Below, piece by piece: positions 56,420-64,000 of a DNA stretch of 64,000 nt. This stretch comes from Ursus arctos (Eukaryota > Chordata > Mammalia > Carnivora > Ursidae), in contig NW_026622764.1 in NCBI RefSeq assembly GCF_023065955.2, positions 46,011,833-46,075,832 of the forward strand, in the 5' to 3' direction. Each line of letters opens with the position of its first letter. Position 1 is the stretch's first letter. The notes under the pieces are model-generated. The model made no database searches and was not told the DNA's origin. It saw only the letters and a list, made by a program, of their open reading frames with translations. A program made the translations under genes and the position numbers.

Positions 56420-57115
56420 AGTAGTCTCAAAAATGGGCAGAATATCTTAATAAACATTTTTCCAAAGAAGACGTACAGAAGACCATTAGGTACTTGAAAA
56501 GATGCTCAACATCACTAATCATCAGAGAAATGCAAACTAAAGCCACAATGAAATATCACCACACATCTGTTAGAATGACTATAATCAAAAAGAAAAGAAA
56601 TAGCAAGTGTTGGAAATGATGTAGAGAAAAGGAAACCCTCGTGAACTATTGCAAATTGATGTAACTACTATGGGAAATCCTTGAAACATTAAAAATAGAA
56701 CTACCATATGATGCAACAATTCCACTTCTGAGTATTTATCCAAAGAAAATGAAAATACTAATTTGAAAGGATATGTATATATATAACCCCATGTTCACTG
56801 CAGCATTATTTACAACAGGCAAGATATGAAAACAACCTAAGTGTCCACTGATGACTAGAAAAAGAAAATGTGGTATATAAATATATACAGTAGAATATTG
56901 CCATTTGTAACAACATGAATGGACCTAGAAGGTATTAAGCTAAGTGAAATAAGACGAATACAGTAGAGAAAGACAAATACCGTATTACCTCACTTATTAC
57001 ATGGAACCTGAAACAAAACAAAAACAAAAAACAAGCTCATAGATACAGAGAACAGAGTGGTAATTGACAGAAATGGGGGGGAGCGAAATGGCTGAGAGAG
57101 GATAAAAGGGAAAAA
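56420..57115 (+). mobile_element. L1 LINE, ORF2 end and start of 3' UTR
   Basis: ATTTTTCCAAAGAAGACGTA, AAGATGCTCAACATCACTAA, AATGCAAACTAAAGCCACAA, GTTAGAATGACTATAATC, AATAGAACTACCATATGATG, CAACAATTCCACTTCTGAGT, CACTGCAGCATTATTTACAA, CCATTTGTAACAACATGAAT, TAAGCTAAGTGAAATAAG are collinear with L1 ORF2 C-terminus. Truncated at both ends and broken by stops. It is less diverged than most L1 pieces in this window. Confidence 0.93.
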
Positions 57116-58008
57116 ATTAAGAAATATGAATATAAAGAGAAAGCCCTCGAAATATCTCCTTTTCAGTTTAGTGAATTTCAAGGTGTAGAAAACCGAAGTT
57201 TCAAGCAATTTGTCGGAGTCACAGTTTGGTCTTCTTGAGATGTCACCTTCACATGGGAAGCACAAGTTCAGTTGGGATTTGTCTCATTTTGATAGTATGT
57301 GTGATCAGCAGCTCCTGAATCATCAGTGGGATGATTTTTCACAGCACTTCATGTAGTAAGAGTCTCTTGGCCAGTTCGAATGGCAGACTTCTTTCAGTGA
57401 ATTATTTCTAGCCCTTATAACTTGAGGTTCAAGAGGTTTTTTGGGGACGAGAAAATCCCTTTTAAATAGTATAAATAATTACAAGGGATTCAATTAAGTT
57501 GAGCATGGAGTATGGTGTAATGCCCAACTTTATAAACTTACACAACATAAACAATAATCATACCACGCTTTCTAAAGGAATTCCTCCTCCTCTTCTTCTC
57601 CTCCTCCTCCTCCCTTTCCTCCTTCCTATTTTTCCTTAAGGCTAATGGTAAGGACATTTTAACCCAGCAGATTTCTGAATCTTAGTCAATGAATTTTTAA
57701 GAGTTCTATTTATTTATTTAACCTGTTCTGAGGAATAAGGATGATATGGAATATGATTGTTCCTAAGATTCTGCAATACTTGTATAATTCCTGAGTAACA
57801 GTGGAAACAAAAGGAACTATTTTGCCTGATTCAATTTATTCTTGTCTTCCCTAAGTAAGAAATTTGACTGTCCAAAGAGCCATTGCCATTCTTTAGGAAT
57901 CTGCCTTTGAGTAGGGGAAATTATCCAGTCATCCCAAATAGTAAGTAGGAACTGTTAGCTTCTGTAGTGTTAAAGTCTTTTGTCACCAGGTTTTGGATGA
58001 AGTTGATG
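57116..58008. other. Unassigned DNA, possible retroviral remnant
   Basis: 57140-57560 and 57700-58000 are unlike the LINEs and SINEs. Antisense reading of 57830-57960 has a purine/pyrimidine texture like decayed coding sequence (GAATCTGCCTTTGAGTAGGG), but I cannot assign it. The antisense 91-codon frame at 56990-57265 is half L1 and not a gene. Confidence 0.35.
57582..57630. repeat. Polypyrimidine (TCC)n tract
   Basis: TTCCTCCTCCTCTTCTTCTC followed by CTCCTCCTCCTCC and more C/T for about 49 bases with almost no purine. It has a mirror-like pattern suited to triplex formation. Confidence 0.9.
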
Positions 58009-58380
58009 TGTTAGTTTGACCTACCATAACAAAATATCATAAACTGGTGGTATACAAACAACAGAAATTTATTTCTACAGTTCTAGAGACTGGAAGTCTA
58101 AGATCATGGTGTAACATGGTCAGGCTCTGGTGAGAGCCTTCTTCTGGGTTGCAGACTGCCAACTTGTCCTTGTGTCCTCACAAGGGTGAGAGCAGAGAGA
58201 GAAAGCAAGTGCTCTCCTAACTCTCACAGGGGCAGTAACCCCGTTCATGAAGTTTCCACTTTTCTGACCTCATCTAATCCTAATTACATCCCAAAGGCTC
58301 TACTTTCTAATACTATCACATCAAGAAGTAGGGTTTTGACATATGAATTTTGGGAGGACACAAACATTCAGTCTGTAAGA
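58009..58380 (-). mobile_element. MaLR-type solo LTR (MST/MLT1-like), antisense
   Basis: TGTTAGTTTGACCTACCATA, ACAAAATATCATAAACTGG, CAACAGAAATTTATTTCTAC, AGTTCTAGAGACTGGAAGTC, ACTTGTCCTTGTGTCCTCAC, AATCCTAATTACATCCCAAA, TTTTGACATATGAATTTTGG, GAGGACACAAACATTCAG are the reverse complement of a MaLR LTR. The edges TGTTAG and the GTAAGA-type end fit its TG...CA termini once mutated. The 77-codon frame at 58186-58419 is read through it. Confidence 0.9.
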
Positions 58381-59711
58381 GTTGAGCAGGAAAAATCTCT
58401 CAGTGAAGAATTTTGTTGACAAATAACACATCACTTTAATATGTTTTAAATAATTTTATATCTGTATTTTAACAAAACTCCATAAGTACATCTGAAGTCC
58501 ATCTCTAATTGAAAACTACTGCCTTAGAAGAAGATACTAGATTCACGTTGAAGGTTAAGCTTGAAATCAAGTTGATGTTTTAGAAGAAATAGCTGAAAAT
58601 GTGATTAATAACACTATATTGTTGTTGCCTAATATCAGCAGGCAAACGACCACTAGGAGTCTGTTAAATAGAAACATATCCCAGAAAGTAAGGATATTAA
58701 GAAACCTCCAGGAATTTTCCATACAGCATATGATGGCTTTATATTAATAATGTCATACTTCTGCTGGTTTAACACCTAGGGAAGTTAGGTATCCTTGGAG
58801 AACTGATAATTATTCCCCAATACTCATCAGTAGTAATGTATCAAATAAACCTAGTAGTAATATATCAAATAAACCTATTTTCTCTTTTACTAATGTGAGT
58901 GGGCAGATTTTTATGATTTTTTTCAGATGCTCTTTAAGAAACCGCACAGAGACATTTAGATATAAAAGATGTCCTGAAATTTTTTACTTAAATTTCTTCT
59001 AAATTTACAGTTCAAATTTAGAAATGCAAAATCAAAAAAGCTGCCTCAGAAGATGTGACACTTGATTAAGTAGGATCATAGGTTATTTAGAAACAATACT
59101 TGGTTATCTATTTAATTAAAGTGACAATAAAAATTTCAAAAGTAAGTAGAAGAGATAACATATTTATAAAGAATTAGCTCTTTCGAAAAATGAGACGACT
59201 TTGTTCTCAAATGAGTGGATGAAATTAACATAAAGCATAAGACATTTTTCTGGTAAAATAGAATCTTTGATATCTAGACAGATTATACAGAAGGTAAAGA
59301 AAACATTTTACAACTTCTTATTAAAAGTAGATCAATACTTCAAGAAAAATATCAATTTAACAAGGAGAAAAACAAATTCTATCTTTGCATCAATATAATA
59401 TTTGATATCAAAGGAATCAGAGCTTTTTATGGAAAATCTTATAAATAAACTTATTAAATTTTATCCAGCATTGCCACTGGCAAATAAAATTCTCTTTCTT
59501 CAAGTTTTATGCAGCTTTCTATACCTACTCAGGTTTTCTCTTTCTTTCCTCTTTCTCATTCTGGAACAGCTGTCCATTTTACCTTACTATAAAACTGCTC
59601 TCTCTCTTTTTTTTTTCCTCTTAAAACACATCTTGCATACTTTTCACACAGTTATTTCTCTAGGTCAATATTACTCCTAGCAGAGTCTCATTCATGTATA
59701 TTGATTATAAC
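58381..59711. other. Unique-looking AT-rich DNA, no gene seen
   Basis: Holds a 24-base tandem duplication (58829-58876). The 92-codon frame at 59402-59680 is Leu/Phe/Ser-rich from CT-rich DNA and has no recognised family. Confidence 0.45.
58829..58876. repeat. Two-copy 24-bp tandem duplication
   Basis: AGTAGTAATGTATCAAATAA then ACCT (58829-58852) is followed at once by a copy with one change, G to A (58853-58876). Confidence 0.9.
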
Positions 59712-60255
59712 TGAGACAGGAAAACTACAGGGATCCCATGAAGAACTGCTTTTGTGCTGCTTCTATTCTTACTAGGCCCTTACACATACACCACCACCTT
59801 ATACATGCCTTATAGTACAGATAACGCATGTCCTCCTTGTAAAGGTCAAAGACTTAATGATTTCTTTGGAGTCTTCCAGCACAATAGGTAACATGTAAGG
59901 AGTGACTGGGTGATGTGGTCTTGTACATTTTCTAGACTAATGACTCACCAATACCGCTGGTTCAAGGATATAAGTGACTGATGGAGGACACCTAAACACT
60001 CATCTTTGTTTTAACCAGTTCCTGGATACCCAGAAAGAAACGTACACCAGACCATAATCCTCAATAAAAACCCCAGACCCCAACCAGAACTACTTTTCTT
60101 TCCGAGTCTCCCAGATATTCTGTCTGTACCTACACTCTCTCTATACCTTCACTAAACTCTGCTCTCACCTCCTCTTGGCTCGTGTTTGATTTCTATCCTT
60201 CGTGAAGCCAAGAACCCTCTTGGCTGGTCCTGTGGGACTCAGCCAGCCTACATCA
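59712..60255 (+). mobile_element. Endogenous retrovirus LTR (class I/ERV1-like), probable solo
   Basis: Begins TGAGACAGGAAAACTACAGG and ends near CAGCCTACATCA, giving TG...CA. Inside are a CT-rich R/U5 region after the polyadenylation signal TCAATAAAAACCCCAGACCC (AATAAA at 60063-60068) and a gammaretrovirus-like U5 with CTCGTGTTTGATTTCTATCC, TTCGTGAAGCCAAGAACCCT and TTGGCTGGTCCTGTGGGACT. No gag, pol or env remnant adjoins it in the window. I could not confirm a target-site duplication, and its 5' edge is approximate. Confidence 0.65.
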
Positions 60256-61355
60256 TAATTTTTAATAAAAAATAACTCTATTAAAAAAAAATCATTCCAT
60301 TTCAAAAAAAATCTAGAGGGTGGGTAATTTTGGACTGGCTGTCATATGCCAGCGTTTTGTAGATTAATAGAACTCATGGATACAGATCTCAGACTTTGTA
60401 CAGCCCTACACATATATCTTTTATAATATAAATTCTCAGAGTGACAAAAATAAACTTTTATTTATAGACTCAAATGCATAGTTTCTCTTTATCATAAAAA
60501 TATATAGTAAAGCATATAAAATTGTGCTTAGTGACTAATGTCTCAATAGTCTATCTTACTTAGAAATGACCTAGGCATTAACGAGCACCATTAACTTGAT
60601 TTAATATTAGTCTGTGATTTTAAGTCACCTAAAACTCTTGGGATTTATCTTTAAATTTGCATATTTAAAAATACAACTACTACTGGATTAATGTTCATCA
60701 GAAGAATGTTTTGATATGGTTAACACAATTACAGTTTTTCTCATAATTTTAAACATTAAATGTAAATATTACATTGGAGTTGTTGATTAGTAAAATGAGC
60801 ATATCCTAGTAGAATATAAATGTATGCTAGTGCTATAAATCACATTGATAACCAGAGATGACATAGTTGTTTTTATTAAACAAGTCTCAGTAGCCAAAAT
60901 TTAACCTAAATTATGTGAATTCAGATTCTTACAATATTTATGAGTTATTTTTGTATTAATACTTTCATAGAACATCGTTGTATTTTAAGTTCAATTTTGT
61001 TATTTTCTGAGATTCAGTAATATTCAATTTATATAAGCACATATGTACCTCAATAAGCCAATCTGAATACAGCTTCTTTAAAATGTTTTATAATATAATT
61101 TATAAATATGATCAGGAAGTAGAAAAATATAGCACACACACACAATGGCTAATGACTTCCAAATTATGGACACAAAGAGACAAAGAAAACCTACTGCTTT
61201 AATTCTAAAATTTCAGCCATGAATCAAGTATAGACACAGAAACACAAAACTCACCAATGAGTTAATAGAATGAGTCCAGATATCTACTTCTTGATGGGCA
61301 TGTAATTCTTAATTGATTTGAAATCAAAAGAGGCAAGTAGTCAAACAGTAAACTT

Positions 61356-61357
<2 letters not shown>
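60256..61357. other. AT-rich DNA, no feature
   Basis: An A-rich stretch at 60262-60315 borders the LTR. The rest is AT-rich and unassigned. Confidence 0.5.

Positions 61358-61397
<40 letters not shown>
61358..61397. repeat. (AC)n microsatellite
   Basis: About twenty uninterrupted AC units, the longest CA-type tract in the window. Confidence 0.96.
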
Positions 61398-61398
<1 letters not shown>

Positions 61399-63027
61399 TC
61401 TGTCATTTCTCACCCAACAGAAAATAGACCTCTATAAACCATCATTTTACAGAGATCAAGTAACAGAATGACAAACATAATATAATAAAAAATTATTATA
61501 AAAAAAAGAATTTATAACCAGATTCTAAATGAAGAATAATTTATTGGATCATAACAAACAAAAAACAAAATTAGTGAGGTAGAAAATTAAAATTTGAAAA
61601 GCAGAGTATCATTAAAATCCTATTGTTGCTTTGGAATCAGGTCTAAGAAAATGAAAACAAGTCACACCTGGTTTTATAACACCCAGACAGTGCACTTCCC
61701 TGGTGACAAAGCTTACCAGGTTCTGGTAGGTGAATCCATTGGTCATCCCAATGGAAGACCTCTAAAACTGTTAAGAGATAACTTTCAGAAAAGAATTATG
61801 AGAATGAAAAAATGCTAAAGACTGTGTTTTATTTATGCGATATGAATGAATCAGCAGATGTTATAAGCTGTTCAAAGGAGAACTGAAAAAGCAGTTATAT
61901 GGATTAAAAGACCTATTGAGATGAATTACACATTTATTTACTTCTCTAAGATCTTGTATCCCTTGTACTTTTAATTCTTTTCTAACCACTTTGATTCCCT
62001 CTAACTGAGCTCTTGAAACAGAATATTGTTTACATAAGGCTGTAGCTTATCCTTTTGATAAGCTATTTTATTGGCTCAGTATCTGTTTTTAAACCCATAT
62101 TATCATTCCCTAGGGCCCAAAATAATGTTTTGGCTCGGAATGCATCCCAGATTGGAATGAGACTGTTACTGTCCCCTAATCCCCTTTTCTTTATGAAAGC
62201 ACATAGTAACCAAATCAAGACTTGTGTTCTGACTGTGTACTGACTATGGTACCTTTTAATTTGCCCAGTAGGTCATTCCTCAGTAGATTTACAGGAGAAT
62301 CAGGAGAAATTAAGAAAACATGTCCATTTTTCAGTAGCCCCACCTATCTGTACAGGGACCCAGAAAAAAGGAACAGACAGAAGGATAACCAGAAGTTAAG
62401 AACAACCTGTATTAATCTGTCATCAGATGGAAAAAGAGAGATATTTCAGTGGGAAAGTGGAAGTACCTACCAGAAAAGGCAAAGAAAGTCTAACCTGAAA
62501 AGTTATAGAAACATACAGTTCAGCAGTCCCTACCTTTAACACCTTCTCAAACTGTCAAATTTGAGCTATTTTCCAGTTACTTCCTACTGAGTGGTTCTGC
62601 CTCTCTGGGCTTTCCTCATTCCCTCCTTTCAGCGTCAGGCAGAGAGAGATAAAGAGCCTAGAGAACATAAGGGTGGAGATAGGAGAGAAAGGAACAAGGT
62701 CCCAGCCTTCAGAGAAAGAAGGTATGTTTTAATCTTTGTACTTCCTGCTCCACATTTTTCAACACATATATACCTGTTCCGAATATAACAGAGAAATATC
62801 AGCCGCTGAACAGAAAGAGCTGCAGGCAACATTTCCATATTTCCCCCCATTAAAACTAATGGTGATCCTGATGAGCCAGGATTAACATACATACTTAATA
62901 ATAAAATTTAGAGTTTGGAGAAGCCTGTCATGTGGCTATCTGGATAATATTTCCTCAGGAATAGAAAATTAGAAGGGCTATTTTTATGTTATAATTCAGG
63001 ATCTCTCACTGTTGAGCGAATGCATGA
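61398..63027. other. Unassigned DNA with frames and an exon-like stretch
   Basis: 61590-62900 is less AT-rich than its flanks. It contains three unrecognised + strand frames (61594-61818, 62222-62539, 62591-62788). The composition would suit a decayed retroviral interior or a non-coding transcript, but nothing is assignable. The best-defined piece, 62633-62721, is listed separately. Confidence 0.35.
62633..62721 (+). other. Exon-like purine-rich stretch, unproven
   Basis: A pyrimidine-rich acceptor (TTTCCTCATTCCCTCCTTTC then AG at 62631-62632) precedes it, and AAGAAG followed by the donor GTATGT at 62722 ends it. The 89 bases between are rich in GAGA/GAAR words of the exonic-enhancer type. 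One frame is open and encodes a highly charged stretch (RQAERDKEPREHKGGDRRER, then NKVPAF). No known protein comes to mind. Length 89 is not a multiple of three, so as a coding exon it would shift phase. Confidence 0.2.
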
Positions 63028-63440
63028 AAGTGACCACAAAATCAGGACAAAATGTCACATGATTTATACAGCAAACTAGAAGAGGAACAATAATTTCACT
63101 TATCTCCTCAGGAGACAAAGGCTACACTATGTGTTAGTCTCCTGTCCATCTCTGGAGACAAAGACCCCTGAGTTAGCTCTTGAGGTATGAGTTTACATAT
63201 GTACAGGTTAACAGGACCATGACTTTGGAGATATCTCTACACCATAAAAATACGATCCAGTGCTGAAGCCATAGAGATCTCTCTATTTTCCAAAGGTTGG
63301 ATCTAGATTTACTACATATCCAAGGAAACACTGAGAAAACAGGAAGGGGTGAAATGGTCTCTTTGCTCATACAAATTTAAAATAGCATAATAGGATTTAT
63401 TGTTTCTAGCAAATAGAGTAGATATACTTTTCTCTTATCC
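63028..63440. repeat. Unidentified dispersed repeat, copy B
   Basis: Same family and orientation as 55862-56280. This copy reads more completely and lacks the A8G10 run. It ends shortly before the antisense LTR at 63501 and might be part of, or a neighbour to, a retroviral element there. The antisense frame 63173-63370 is read through it. Confidence 0.7.
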
Positions 63441-63500
63441 TCCCACTAAATACAGTCAGGAATCCTGGACACTGTGTTACAGGATGTTTTTCTCCATCAG

Positions 63501-64000
63501 TGTCCGAAGTTCTCAGTCATGTCACTTTGAAGAATGAAGAGGTAGACCAGACAGAGTGGCAGGCAGCAAAGCAAGGTTTATTGAGCAATAGCAAAGTGAT
63601 AGTGCAAAGCTTCTGAGGAGGGAGGGGAAACAAGAGGGGTGCCACTGGAGTTCCTAAGTCTAGGGAGTTTTACAGGCTTGTTGGTGGGCTGATTTAATCT
63701 GGTTAACCCTCCATGAGCCTGTCATCCCATCAGGTTTTTGTCATCTATCACACAGGAAAGGGTGGAGGGCTCCTTCCAGGGTGGGGTAAAATCCTTTTAA
63801 GGGTGGTTTCCGCTTGGGGAGGGGGGGTGCTGGTCCCTGCCGGCCTGCCTGCCTTCCACCTGTCCTTCATCAATTGTACCCAAAAAACCAACACACAAGA
63901 CTCTCGAAGGTGGAGGTAAGAAGGAAAAATGGCTAGCGTTTCATCTCAGAGAATTGTAGATTCTTATATAGACGCTAAACGAAATGAAAGACTAAGTACA
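63501..64000 (-). mobile_element. Endogenous retrovirus LTR, antisense, cut by the window end
   Basis: On the - strand it ends GAGAACTTCGGACA (plus-strand TGTCCGAAGTTCTC at 63501), giving a CA terminus. Upstream of that are a U5-like CTGCCACTCTGTCTGGTCTA and a polyadenylation signal in GCTCAATAAACCTTGCTTTG (plus-strand TTTATT near 63579). A GC-rich U3-like region with GGGGAGGGGGGG runs to the window end. The 5' edge, and any internal viral region, would lie beyond 64000. The 68-codon frame at 63713-63919 is a by-product. Confidence 0.6.

Noticed and set aside
62222..62539. 105-codon frame as a gene
   Set aside because: No recognisable family, low-complexity Lys/Arg/Ser content and no supporting context. 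Could be retroviral debris.
1..64000. CRISPR array, bacterial operon or phage content
   Set aside because: There are no regularly spaced direct repeats with unique spacers, and the whole window is typical mammalian repeat-rich DNA.

Overview
This is nuclear DNA from a mammal, most likely a carnivore and probably a bear-lineage (ursid) species. The window is AT-rich, has no recognisable protein-coding gene and no structured RNA gene, and is packed with mammalian retroposons. The species signal is the SINE set: fifteen tRNA-derived elements of the carnivore SINEC type (heads reading like GGGTGGCTCAGTTGG, CT-rich middle, AATAAAATCTT tail). Several belong to a subtype with the head TGGCACAGCGGTTAAG and the middle GTTATGGGATCGAGCCC, which I associate from memory with giant panda and other bears. 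Ancient mammalian repeats (MIR, L2, L1M-type LINEs, MaLR LTRs, a hAT fossil) form the background, as expected of a placental mammal.

Layout. 1-8 kb: an L2 split by two antisense SINEs (1980-3306), a MIR split by a SINE (4885-5265), and an old L1 3' end (5555-7156). 8-16 kb: another L1 (9.3-11.0 kb), two SINEs, and an antisense L1 piece at 15.4-16.0 kb. 16-20 kb: a hAT fossil, an L1 interrupted by an antisense MaLR LTR, a long GGAA/GAAA tract, and another L1 3' end. 20-29 kb: mostly unique-looking DNA with five SINEs and one LTR-like block. 28-36 kb: several L1 fragments, a short L1 inside an older L1, and a pair of inverted SINEs. 37-43 kb: a MaLR LTR, two SINEs and a long L2. 43-56 kb: largely unique AT-rich DNA with MIR fragments, two MaLR LTRs and one SINE. 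56-64 kb: an L1 3' end, an antisense MaLR LTR, two endogenous-retrovirus-type LTRs, and two diverged copies of a repeat I could not name.

Nothing here works together as a gene system. The best reading is intergenic DNA or a deep intron. Three weak hints of function are recorded with low confidence: two stretches with good splice-site consensus (29155-29229 and 62633-62721), and a cAMP-response-element-like palindrome upstream of a TATA-like box (30669-30740). Open frames of 60-167 codons in the window fall on repeats or look like chance frames. I found no convincing novel system. Family names come from recognising consensus patterns by eye, so subfamily names and the edges of the old elements are approximate.
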